From Candidatus Hydrogenedens sp. (GTDB taxonomy: Bacteria > Hydrogenedentota > Hydrogenedentia > Hydrogenedentales > JAEUWI01): a stretch of 64,000 nt of DNA. Under the pieces are notes generated by a model. It made no database searches, had not been told where the DNA came from, and saw only the letters and a list, made by a program, of their open reading frames with translations. Of this stretch, positions 9,372-16,838 are shown piece after piece. The first letter of the stretch is position 1. Each line of letters begins with the position of its first letter. The DNA lies in contig WGMK01000015.1 of the NCBI GenBank assembly GCA_016125095.1, positions 62,001 to 126,000 of the forward strand, given 5' to 3'. Made by a program: the position numbers and the translations under genes.

Positions 9372-9575
9372 GCGGCAAAGCCGCTTTGGACTGCGGCGGA
9401 CTTGCCGCCGCTTTCACGGAGGGAGCTTGATTCCGGCATGAACAGGCACGCCAGACGCCGACGTAAGTCTTATAAGCGCGCGTGCCGGTTTGAATCGCTA
9501 CGGCTGGCGACGGAAGCAAGCTTCCTCGGTAAAAAGCGCAAGCAAGACTTGCGCACTCCAAGGCGGCGTAGCCGC
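9372..9575. repeat. Palindrome-array repeat, copy B
   Basis: Same length and order as copy A (GCGGCaaaGCCGC at 9372-9384, GCGGCGGacttGCCGCCGC, GGAAGCaaGCTTCC, GCGCAAGcaagaCTTGCGC), ending in GGCGGCGTAGCCGC at 9562-9575, 16 bases before the hisC stop. Linker sequences such as the TTTGGACTGCGG after the first hairpin are shared. Loops differ, while most stems are kept; the third hairpin has decayed to GGAGCTTGATTCC. Confidence 0.85.
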
Positions 9576-9591
9576 AAGATGATGGCCCTGC

Positions 9592-10644
9592 TTAGCCCGC
9601 GAGAATCTCCCGCAGTGCGGCTACCAGGGCCTCGCATTCTTCGTCGGTGCCGACGGTGATCCGGAGGGCGTTGTCGATGCGGCGGCTCTTGAAGTGGCGC
9701 ACGATGATGTTGCGCTGGCGGAGCTGCTGAAACAGGTATTCCGCGCCGGGTTCGGGGGCGCAATAGGCGAGCAGAAAATTCGTGTGCGAATCGGGCACGC
9801 TGAAGCCGAGTTCGAGCAGCGCCTTGCGCAGGCGTTCGCGCGTGGCGCGGATACGCCCCACCTGCTCGCACACGTAGGCGTCGTCCTCGATGGCGGCCAG
9901 GCCCACCGCCTGCGCCACGGCGTTCATGTTGTACGAGTCCTTTGTCTTCATGAACTCGTTGATTAGTTCGGGACGCGCCACAGCGGTGCCCACGCGCATA
10001 CCGGCCAGCCCATAGGACTTGGAAAAGGTCCGCATCACAATCGCGTTCTCGAAGCGCTCAGGAAAATCCAGGCAGTGGTCGTCAGAGAAATCCACGTAGG
10101 CCTCGTCGATCACCACGATGCCGGGAAACGAGGCGCACAGCCGCTCGACGTCGGCGCGCGGAATCGCCACGCCGCTGGGCGCGTTCGGACGTGTCAGGAA
10201 AAACAGCCGCCCCTGCGCCGTGTAGTGCGCGTCCGTCAGCTGGAAGTCGTCGTCCAGGTCAATGTATTCCAGCGCGCAGCCGTGCAGGCTGGTCAGCACT
10301 TCATAGAGCGAATAGGTCGGATAGGTCGCGTTCACCACGTCGCCCGGATCCACGAAGGTGCGCAGCACCAGGGCGAGCAACTCGTCCATGCCGTTGCCGG
10401 CAATCACCCACTCGGGCCCCGGCACGCCGTAGTGGCGGGCACAGGCCTCGCGGAAACGCAGCGACACGGGGTCCGGATACTTGCGCAGGTCGTCCAGCGT
10501 CAGCGCGTGCAGGGCTTCCAGCGTCTTCGGCGAGGGCGGATAGGGATTCTCGTTGGTGTTCAGTTTGATCAGGCCGGGCACGCGCGGCTGTTCGCCGGGC
10601 GTATAGCCTTCCACGTTCTTCAGGATGTCGCGCTGGTATTTCAT
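9592..10644 (-). CDS. hisC: Histidinol-phosphate aminotransferase
   Basis: 350 aa, a fold-type I PLP enzyme that makes histidinol phosphate from imidazole-acetol phosphate. It shows the N-terminal IKLNTNENPYPPSP motif, the conserved VIDEAYVDF (PLP Asp/Tyr), TFSKSYGLAGMRVG with the Schiff-base Lys, and a C-terminal arginine near LRITVGT. The ATG overlaps the hisD stop as ATGA, so the two are coupled. It is the last gene of murA-hisD-hisC. Confidence 0.95.
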   Translation of the reverse strand: MKYQRDILKNVEGYTPGEQPRVPGLIKLNTNENPYPPSPKTLEALHALTLDDLRKYPDPVSLRFREACARHYGVPGPEWVIAGNGMDELLALVLRTFVDPGDVVNATYPTYSLYEVLTSLHGCALEYIDLDDDFQLTDAHYTAQGRLFFLTRPNAPSGVAIPRADVERLCASFPGIVVIDEAYVDFSDDHCLDFPERFENAIVMRTFSKSYGLAGMRVGTAVARPELINEFMKTKDSYNMNAVAQAVGLAAIEDDAYVCEQVGRIRATRERLRKALLELGFSVPDSHTNFLLAYCAPEPGAEYLFQQLRQRNIIVRHFKSRRIDNALRITVGTDEECEALVAALREILAG

Positions 10645-11969
10645 GATTCCTCCGCTACACCCGGCCGGATGCGCACTTCGATGGACCGGGCGTGCGCCTG
10701 CAATTCTTCTACCCCGGCGAACTGCATGATGTCCGGCCCCTGCCCCTGCAGGCGGGCCTCGGAATAGTGCAGCACACTCGTCACCTTACGGAAGTCCTCG
10801 GCCGTCAGCGGCGACGAGAACCGCGCGCGGCGGTTGGTCGGCAGAATGTGGTTGGGGCCGGCGTAGTAATCGCCCACGGCCACGGGCGTATACGCACCCA
10901 GCATCATCGCCCCCGCATCGGTGATCTGCGTGGCCGTCGTGCGCGGGTCCTCCGTCTGAATGCTCAGGTGCTCGGGCGCGAACAGGTTGGTCAGCACGAT
11001 GGCCTCTTCCGGCGTGCGCGTCACGATGGCCAGGCCGAAGTTCTCCAGCGATTTTTCGATGATGGCGCGCCGCGGCAGCGCGGCGGCGCGCACCGGCAGC
11101 AGCGCCGCCACCGCCTGCGCCAATTCGGGCGAATCGGTAATCAGCAGCGCCTTGGCCTCTTCGTCGTGCTCGGCCTGGGCCAGCATCTCGGCCGCAACGA
11201 ATTCCGGATTGGCGCTCGCATCGGCCAGCACGGCGACCTCCGAAGGGCCCGCCTCGCTGTCGATATCCACCCGATGCCGCACCAGCGATTTCGCCGCAGT
11301 CACAAAGGTATTGCCCGGACCGGTAATCTTGTTCACCGCCGGGATGGTCTCGGTGCCGTAGGCAAGCGCCGCGATGGCCTGCGCCCCGCCCACGCGGAAC
11401 ACGCGCGTGGCACCGGCGATCTTCGCGGCCGCCAGCACCGCCGGGTGGATGCCGCCTTCGTACGAGGGCGGCGACACCATGATGATGTCGTGCACCCCCG
11501 CCACCTGCGCCGGGGCGATGTTCATCAGCACGCTCGACGGATAGAACGCCTTGCCGCCGGGCACATAGACCCCCGCGCTGGCAATCGGCGTGATGCGCTG
11601 TCCCAGCACCGTGCCGTCGTCGTAGGTCTCTTCCCAGCCCTGGCGCAGCGCGCGCTCGTGGAACCGGCGGATGTTGTCGAAGGCCCGCTGGAGTATCGCC
11701 GCCAGCGACGGATCGATCGCCTTCAAGGCCGCGTCGATGGCCTCGGGCCGCACCTCGAAATCTTCGGGGGCGATATCCGCGCCGTCGAAGCGCGCGGTGA
11801 ATTCCCGCACCGCCGCGTCGCCCCGCAGGCGCACGGCATCCACAATCTCGCGCGTCTGCCCGATCTTCTCGTGGATGCCCGAGTTCGTGTCGTCCACGTC
11901 GCCGAACGCGATGATGGTCTTGCGCGCGGCCTCGAGGTCCGCGTCGTTCTGAATCGTAATGCTGCGCAT
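10641..11969 (-). CDS. hisD: Histidinol dehydrogenase
   Basis: 442 aa, normal length. It oxidises histidinol to histidine with NAD in two steps and binds zinc. Visible signatures are GGKAFYPSSVLMN, FRVGGAQAIAALAYGT, KITGPGNTFVTAAK, DSEAGPSEVAVLAD, QAEHDE and the catalytic LFAPEHLSIQ (Glu-His). It starts five bases after the murA stop and overlaps hisC by four bases. The other his genes are not in the window, so histidine synthesis genes are at least partly scattered. Confidence 0.96.
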   Translation of the reverse strand: MRSITIQNDADLEAARKTIIAFGDVDDTNSGIHEKIGQTREIVDAVRLRGDAAVREFTARFDGADIAPEDFEVRPEAIDAALKAIDPSLAAILQRAFDNIRRFHERALRQGWEETYDDGTVLGQRITPIASAGVYVPGGKAFYPSSVLMNIAPAQVAGVHDIIMVSPPSYEGGIHPAVLAAAKIAGATRVFRVGGAQAIAALAYGTETIPAVNKITGPGNTFVTAAKSLVRHRVDIDSEAGPSEVAVLADASANPEFVAAEMLAQAEHDEEAKALLITDSPELAQAVAALLPVRAAALPRRAIIEKSLENFGLAIVTRTPEEAIVLTNLFAPEHLSIQTEDPRTTATQITDAGAMMLGAYTPVAVGDYYAGPNHILPTNRRARFSSPLTAEDFRKVTSVLHYSEARLQGQGPDIMQFAGVEELQAHARSIEVRIRPGVAEES

Positions 11970-11974
11970 GCCTG

Positions 11975-13228
11975 CTACTCCCGCACTCTCCGGATATCCG
12001 CGCCCAGCGCGCTCAGGCGCTCCTCGATCCGCTCGTAGCCGCGGTCGATGTGATACACGCGGTGGATCGCCGTCTCGCCCTTCTCCGCCATCAGCCCCGC
12101 GATCACCAGCGACGCGCTCGCGCGCAGATCAGAGGCCATCACCGGCGCGCCGGAAAGGTGGTCCACCCCGCGCACGATGGCGGTGTTGCCGTCCAGATCG
12201 ATACTCGCGCCCATGCGTATCAACTCGGCCGCCTGCATGAACCGGTTCTCGAACACGGTCTCCTTGATGTGGCTCGTGCCGTTGGCGCAGGCCAGCAGGC
12301 TCATCATCTGGGCCTGCAGGTCGGTGGCGAATCCGGGGAACGGCCGCGTCGAAATGTCCACGGCCTTGATGCCGTTCAGCGCCCGCGCGCGGATGCTGTT
12401 GCCCATCACCTCGATCTCGGCCCCGGCGTCGCGCAGCTTGTCGAGAAACACGGGCAGGTCGTCGGCAATCGCGTTCTGCACCAGCACATCGCCGCGCGTT
12501 GCCACGCTGGCCACCAGAAAGGTGCCCGCCTCAATGCGGTCGGGCATCACCACATGCTCCACGCCGCCGAGGCGCTCCACGCCGACCACGGTAATCAGGT
12601 CGGTGCCTGCGCCGGAGATCTGCGCGCCCATGGCGTTGAGCATCTTCGCCAGGTCTTCAATCTCGGGCTCTCGCGCCACGTTGTGCAGCCGGGTCACGCC
12701 TTCGGCCACCGCCGCCGCCATCATCAGGTTTTCCGTGGCACCCACGCTGGGGAATTCCATCGCCACGTTTGCGCCCTTCATGCGGCCTTCCGCCACCACG
12801 TAGCCGTCTTCGATCTCGATCTTCGCGCCGAGCTGCTCGAGCCCCTTGAGGTGGATGTCGACCGGGCGCGTGCCGATGGCGCAGCCGCCCGGCAGCGATA
12901 CCTTCGCGCGGCCGAAGCGTCCCAGCAGCGCGCCAAGCACGAAGAACGACGCGCGCATCTTGCGCACGAGGTCGTAGGGCGCGAAGGGCTCAATGTCGCC
13001 CGTGCAGTCCAGCGTCATCGAGCGGCCGGTAAAGTCGATGCCCACCCCCATCGACGACAGCACCTTGTCCATCGAAAAGATGTCGTGCAGGCAGGGCACA
13101 TTGTGCAGCGTCACCGGCTCGTGCGCCAGCAGGCTCGCCGCCATCAGCGGCAGCGCGGCGTTCTTCGCGCCATGCACATGCACCGTTCCCTTCAGGGCCT
13201 TGCCCCCGCGCACCAACATCTTGTCCAC
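11975..13228 (-). CDS. murA: UDP-N-acetylglucosamine 1-carboxyvinyltransferase
   Basis: Predicted 417 aa from a GTG at 13228 with AAGGAG eight bases ahead; the ATG nine bases later has a poor spacing. It catalyses the first committed step of peptidoglycan synthesis, moving enolpyruvate from PEP to UDP-GlcNAc. HGAKNAALPLMAASLL gives the KN substrate motif near residue 22. The loop SLPGGCAIGTRPVDIHL holds Cys116, the PEP-adduct cysteine and fosfomycin target, so the enzyme should be fosfomycin-sensitive. The arrangement murA-hisD-hisC recurs in several phyla. Confidence 0.95.
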   Translation of the reverse strand: MDKMLVRGGKALKGTVHVHGAKNAALPLMAASLLAHEPVTLHNVPCLHDIFSMDKVLSSMGVGIDFTGRSMTLDCTGDIEPFAPYDLVRKMRASFFVLGALLGRFGRAKVSLPGGCAIGTRPVDIHLKGLEQLGAKIEIEDGYVVAEGRMKGANVAMEFPSVGATENLMMAAAVAEGVTRLHNVAREPEIEDLAKMLNAMGAQISGAGTDLITVVGVERLGGVEHVVMPDRIEAGTFLVASVATRGDVLVQNAIADDLPVFLDKLRDAGAEIEVMGNSIRARALNGIKAVDISTRPFPGFATDLQAQMMSLLACANGTSHIKETVFENRFMQAAELIRMGASIDLDGNTAIVRGVDHLSGAPVMASDLRASASLVIAGLMAEKGETAIHRVYHIDRGYERIEERLSALGADIRRVRE

Positions 13229-13304
13229 GCGTCGCTCTCCTTGTATTCCGCCCGTACCCGCCCGGGTACTATGTCCCATGCCCCGCAGCGGTTGCATCCC
13301 GCCC

Positions 13305-13340
13305 AAAAAGAAACGGTCCAAAGCAGACGCTTTGGACCGT
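13305..13340 (-). terminator. Intrinsic terminator after secG
   Basis: A perfect 12-base-pair stem (13313-13324 with 13329-13340, loop AGAC) is followed on the minus strand by TTCTTTTT. It lies just below the secG stop and separates tpiA-secG from murA-hisD-hisC. Confidence 0.85.
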
Positions 13341-13359
13341 GGGAATAACTGTTACACGA

Positions 13360-14073
13360 TTACTGCGGCTGCTCGGCCGTTTCCGCGGCGGCAGGCGCCT
13401 CTTCGGCGGGCGCTTCGGCCGGCGTCTCGGCTGCGGGGGCCGACGCTTCCGGAGCGGCCGCTTCAGCCGCGGCATCTTCGGCCGGCGCGGCGTCGGCAGC
13501 CGGAGCCGCCTCTTCCGCCGGGGCATCCACGGTCGCGGCTTCGGCCGGCGCGGCGGATTCGTCCACCGAGGCGGCGGCCGCCTTGGCGTCGTCTTCCGAC
13601 ATCGAACCCGACGGGTCGATCACCACGGCATTGCCGTCCACCATCGGGGTCACCTGCACGGGCGTCACGTCCGTGGCGGCCTCGCCCGAGGCGTCGGCCG
13701 GCGCGGATTCGCTGCCCTCTTCAAACAGCGCGTCGATGGACTCGGACTGCATGGCGCTGGCCTGTTCCGGGGTCACCAGTTCCGGCGCGGCGCCGCGGTT
13801 CACGCGGCCCGACAACAGCGACATGACGATGGCCATCGTCATGAAGATGCCGGCCATGGTGTAGGTGAGGCGCTGCGGCAGGCTGCGCGAGGTGCGCGGA
13901 CCGAACACGGTCTCTGCGCCGCCGCCGCCGCCGAACGCGCCCGCGAGGCCCATGCCCTTGCCCTTCTGCAGTAGCACGATGATGATCAGGCCGAGGCAGG
14001 CCGGCACGTACAGCAGCATCAGCAGATACCACAGCGCGTTCCAGCTGAAAATGACGTTAAACAAGTCTTGCAT
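13360..14073 (-). CDS. secG: SecG translocase subunit with long Ala/Glu/Pro tail
   Basis: 237 aa, against about 75-110 for most SecG proteins. The first ~90 residues are a standard SecG: a hydrophobic segment ending LIIIVLLQKGKGMGLAGAFGGGG, the typical loop TVFGPRTSRSLPQRLT, and a second membrane segment (GIFMTMAIVMSLL). SecG assists SecYE during protein export. The remaining ~145 residues are low-complexity and rich in Ala, Glu and Pro with no recognised domain. The gene follows tpiA closely, a common pairing, and is closed by a terminator. Confidence 0.92.
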   Translation of the reverse strand: MQDLFNVIFSWNALWYLLMLLYVPACLGLIIIVLLQKGKGMGLAGAFGGGGGAETVFGPRTSRSLPQRLTYTMAGIFMTMAIVMSLLSGRVNRGAAPELVTPEQASAMQSESIDALFEEGSESAPADASGEAATDVTPVQVTPMVDGNAVVIDPSGSMSEDDAKAAAASVDESAAPAEAATVDAPAEEAAPAADAAPAEDAAAEAAAPEASAPAAETPAEAPAEEAPAAAETAEQPQ

Positions 14074-14095
14074 CGTTCCAGGTTCCCGTTATGAT

Positions 14096-14860
14096 TCAGG
14101 CCTGCGCCGCAGCCGACAGAATCGCATTGAAGCTGTCCGCCTTGAGCGCCGCGCCGCCCACAAGAAATCCATCCACATCCGGCTTGGCAATCAGTTCCGC
14201 CGCGTTGTCGGGCTTCACGCTGCCGCCGTATTGAATCCGCAATCCTTCCGCCACCGCCGCGCCGAAATGCTCGGCCACCAGCCCGCGCGTGAACGCGTGT
14301 GCGTCCTGCGCCTGCTCCGGCGATGCCGTCACCCCGGTGCCGATCGCCCACACGGGCTCATACGCCACCACCACCCCGGCGAAGTCCGCCTCGGAAAGCC
14401 CGGCCAGGCCCTCGACCACCTGCGTTTTCAGCACGTCGTCCATCTGGCCGCCTTCGCGTTCTTCCAGCGTCTCGCCAATGCAGAACATCACCTTCAGCCC
14501 GCACTGCAGCGCGTAACGCAGCTTGCGATTGAGCAGGGCATCACCCTCGCCGAAGATCTTGCGGCGCTCGCTGTGGCCGATAATGACCCAGCCGCAGCCG
14601 GCGTCCTGCAGCATTTGCGGGCTCAGTTCGCCCGTAAACGCGCCGCTCTCTTCGTGGTAGCAGTTCTGACCGCCCAGGCCCACGCTGCTGCCCGCCAATA
14701 CGCCAGACACCGCATGCAGTGAGGTGGCTACGGGGCACACCACGCACTCGATTCCCGACAGGCCCGCGAACGCATCCGCCACCGACTTCGCCAGGGCGGC
14801 GGCGTCAGAAGACAGCAGGTTCATCTTCCAATTGCCTGCAATAACCGGGATTCTCGACAT
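14096..14860 (-). CDS. tpiA: Triose-phosphate isomerase
   Basis: Predicted 254 aa from the ATG at 14860; the open frame above it is not protein-like. It interconverts glyceraldehyde-3-phosphate and dihydroxyacetone phosphate in glycolysis. Catalytic motifs are GNWKMN (Lys), IIGHSERR (His), AYEPVWAIGTG (Glu), and IQYGGSVKPDN for phosphate binding. The gap to secG is 22 bases, so both are likely one transcript from a promoter at about 15 kb. Confidence 0.97.
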   Translation of the reverse strand: MSRIPVIAGNWKMNLLSSDAAALAKSVADAFAGLSGIECVVCPVATSLHAVSGVLAGSSVGLGGQNCYHEESGAFTGELSPQMLQDAGCGWVIIGHSERRKIFGEGDALLNRKLRYALQCGLKVMFCIGETLEEREGGQMDDVLKTQVVEGLAGLSEADFAGVVVAYEPVWAIGTGVTASPEQAQDAHAFTRGLVAEHFGAAVAEGLRIQYGGSVKPDNAAELIAKPDVDGFLVGGAALKADSFNAILSAAAQA

Positions 14861-14970
14861 ACGGGGGCCATTCCTTTGCCTGTGGGATTTCGCTTGCCGG
14901 CCGAAAACTCGCACCGGAATACGGTTCAGACCCGGAAAAAATCCTGCCTGAGACCGCGCACAAGGCGGCG

Positions 14971-15000
14971 AGAATAGCATACGCCCGCAAACACAGGCAA
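14971..15000 (-). promoter_or_regulatory. Probable sigma-70 promoter of tpiA-secG
   Basis: Minus strand: TTGCCT (14995-15000), an 18-base spacer and TATTCT (14971-14976) preceded by TGC, an extended -10. It would give a leader of about 100 bases before tpiA. Confidence 0.5.
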
Positions 15001-15224
15001 ATGCCTTACGCTGAAATCAGCGATTTCTGCGCGCCGCCGCCCGCAGGGTGCGCAACAGCAGCCGCATCCCCTCGGCCAGCTCATCCAATTGCCGCTGGAT
15101 GACTTCCGCGATGTCCATCTTCGTCGGCCCAATCCATGCGGCTGCGTATGCCCCGTACTTCCGCCTGCGCCGCAACTGCACAGCACCCGGACCCCGCACC
15201 TCACTCGCGGCGCGGCATCCCGCA
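15001..15224. other. Intergenic region with no supported gene
   Basis: Between the tpiA promoter and that of the lipoprotein gene I see no RNA gene or repeat. A 33-codon minus-strand frame from 15119 (MDIAEVIQRQLDELAEGM...) has amphipathic helix character but no good ribosome-binding site, so it is left uncalled. Confidence 0.3.
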
Positions 15225-15233
15225 TGCTATACT
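15225..15233 (+). promoter_or_regulatory. Extended -10 promoter element of the lipoprotein gene
   Basis: TGCTATACT lies 53 bases upstream of the start codon. The -35 region is poor, as expected for an extended -10 promoter. The same nine bases occur upstream of miaB. Confidence 0.5.
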
Positions 15234-15285
15234 CCGCCCCGGTGTATCGGAAACTTTGCGTTCCGGCTGAAGGAGAAATATCGCC

Positions 15286-15801
15286 ATGTCCCGTTTCCGC
15301 ATTCTGGCCATAGCCATGCTCGCCTGCGCGGGCTGCTCCACGGGCCCCCATGACTCCGTGCTCGACAAGGTCAAGTACGACTTCGGCATGGGCGAGGCCC
15401 CCGAGGGCTATGTCTCCGGCACCGACCAGGTCTTCGCCCGGCTCACCCAGGTGGGCGAGGTGGAAATGAAGCGCATGAATTCCCGCGGACGCCTCGGCGA
15501 GGTCAAGTTCGAGGAAGACGGTTTGCAGGGACGCTATTTCAAGGAGACCAAGGTCTACGAGCAGTTCTTTCCCCTCGACGCCCAGCCCCTGTCCAAGGGC
15601 GTGAAGGGCGAGCGCGGGTATCAGGGATTTATTGAATACCGCTACCGCATCTTCCGCAGCCCCAGCAAGCCCACCCGCGTCGAGGCGGAGGCCGAGAATC
15701 CCGACATCGCCACCGGCGAAGAGGGACGCGAAGTACTCCGCTATACCTTCGGCGCTTCCGGCACCTGGAACGGTAACGAAGGCGAACACACCAAGCGTTA
15801 G
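15286..15801 (+). CDS. Small putative lipoprotein of unknown function
   Basis: 171 aa, preceded by AAGGAG. The N-terminus MSRFRILAIAMLACAGCS is a lipoprotein signal with the lipidated Cys at 17 (preceded by CAG rather than the usual LAG). The mature part is mostly polar with beta-type segments (GFIEYRYRIFRSP) and matches no family I know. It is monocistronic and converges on the cyclo-ligase gene across a palindrome array. Confidence 0.75.
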   Translation: MSRFRILAIAMLACAGCSTGPHDSVLDKVKYDFGMGEAPEGYVSGTDQVFARLTQVGEVEMKRMNSRGRLGEVKFEEDGLQGRYFKETKVYEQFFPLDAQPLSKGVKGERGYQGFIEYRYRIFRSPSKPTRVEAEAENPDIATGEEGREVLRYTFGASGTWNGNEGEHTKR

Positions 15802-15836
15802 CTCTTTTCCGACCTCCTCGTTACACTGCTGTCCCT

Positions 15837-15938
15837 CGTTACACTGCTCCGCGGTGTAACGCATCTTCGGGCGCTCCGCGCCCCGTCTCGTGCCGCAGAG
15901 CGGCAGAAAGATCCGTTGCACCGCAGAGCGGTGCAACG
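15837..15938. repeat. Array of four short hairpins between convergent genes
   Basis: Four inverted repeats in a row: CGTTACAC/GTGTAACG (15837-15861), GGGCGCtccGCGCCC (15869-15883), TGCCGCagaGCGGCA (15891-15905), and an 11-base-pair stem with loop AGA at 15914-15938. The core CCGC-AGA-GCGG, or its complement around TCC, recurs while the outer arms differ. It lies between the lipoprotein and cyclo-ligase stops and could end transcription from both sides. Confidence 0.75.
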
Positions 15939-15971
15939 AGGGACCTGAGCGGAGCAACGAGAAGCATGGGA

Positions 15972-16550
15972 TTATGCATCCGTGATCACGACCTCTACGG
16001 CTTGGTCGTGTGGCTCGATGGGCAAGTCGCCAATCACACTCTCCTTCCAGCCCAATCCAATTGAATGTAATTTCAATACCAACAAAAACCGATCAAAGTA
16101 GCCCTTGCCGTAGCCCAGCCGATATCCCGCGTCCGTCCACCACAACCCCGGTACCAAACACACCGTACCGGGTGGATAGTGTCTGATAACCAACCTGTCA
16201 TCTTTCTCTGGAGTAGGGACGCCGAAGACATCGGACACCAGTCCAGCAAGGCCGTCCACGCTCTGCCAGATCAGGTGCTCTCCCTCGACACGAGGCACGG
16301 CCACCGCCTTCCGCTCTGCAAGCAGCGCCTCGATAATCGGGCTGGTCGGCACCTCGTTCATGCCTGGCTTCTCGACGTAGCTCAGCACGAGCGGCGCGCG
16401 GCGCACCTCGGGTAGCGCCAACACCCTTGCCGCAATGATCTCCCCGCCCCGACGCACCGCATCAGGCGTCATGGCGCGGCGCTTGGCAATACCCTCGCGG
16501 CGCAAGCGCTGCTTTTCCTGCCGTATCACTTCCTCCGTCGTGTCTGGCAT
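15972..16550 (-). CDS. 5-formyltetrahydrofolate cyclo-ligase
   Basis: 192 aa, normal size. It converts 5-formyl-THF to 5,10-methenyl-THF with ATP. Seen: an N-terminal basic helix (RQEKQRLRREGIAKRR), VLSYVEKPGMNEVPTSPII, the VPRVEGEHL strand, and the family signature DAGYRLGYGKGYFDRFL that binds ATP and folate. GGGAG lies six bases before the ATG. It stands alone and diverges from the flagellar operon. Confidence 0.92.
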   Translation of the reverse strand: MPDTTEEVIRQEKQRLRREGIAKRRAMTPDAVRRGGEIIAARVLALPEVRRAPLVLSYVEKPGMNEVPTSPIIEALLAERKAVAVPRVEGEHLIWQSVDGLAGLVSDVFGVPTPEKDDRLVIRHYPPGTVCLVPGLWWTDAGYRLGYGKGYFDRFLLVLKLHSIGLGWKESVIGDLPIEPHDQAVEVVITDA

Positions 16551-16659
16551 CCTTTACTCCCTGAAGCATCTGCCGGGTCATGGGCAATATTTTCTATCCC
16601 AGCCGCCCCATCCTACCCGGTATCACCGTAATCGCTCGACTTTCCGCCCTTTCTCCGCA

Positions 16660-16674
16660 TGGCACGGCATTTGC
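16660..16674 (+). promoter_or_regulatory. Sigma-54 promoter of the flagellar operon
   Basis: TGGCACGGCATTTGC matches the sigma-54 consensus TGGCACG-N4-TTGC, with GG at 16661-16662 and GC at 16673-16674 separated by exactly ten bases. Start of transcription should be near 16686, about 150 bases before flgF. RpoN control of rod and ring genes is common in polar flagellar systems. No enhancer-binding activator gene is in the window. Confidence 0.7.
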
Positions 16675-16728
16675 GGATAGCGCAGCGGACGGGTCGGTAG
16701 TCCCATGCCGGCCCATCCGTGAGTGGTT

Positions 16729-16791
16729 GGCCCAACGTGCCGGTGCGTTTGTCCCAACGTTCCGAATCCGTCGCGGGAAACGCGTTGGGCC
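16729..16791 (+). promoter_or_regulatory. Flagellar leader with competing inverted repeats
   Basis: GGCCCAACG (16729-16737) can pair with CGTTGGGCC (16783-16791), and so can CCCAACG of a second copy (16751-16759). The two pairings exclude each other and lie in the predicted 5' leader, 48 bases before the flgF start. A regulatory role is inferred only. Confidence 0.3.
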
Positions 16792-16838
16792 TTCCTGAAC
16801 TTAGCGGCGGCATCGCCGTAACGATAGCGAGCGGAGCA

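Noticed and set aside
9111..9591. Palindrome arrays as remains of an insertion sequence
   Set aside because: No transposase fragments, no terminal inverted repeats around whole copies and no target duplications are visible; hairpin mosaics fit better with REP/BIME-like elements.
9153..9659. Several 60-170-codon frames across the palindrome-array repeats
   Set aside because: They follow the repeat units on both strands and resemble each other only because the DNA repeats; no ribosome-binding sites.
15017..15199. A short minus-strand frame with an amphipathic helix (MDIAEVIQRQLDELAEGM)
   Set aside because: No ribosome-binding site at the ATG at 15119, no neighbours to support it, and only 33 codons.
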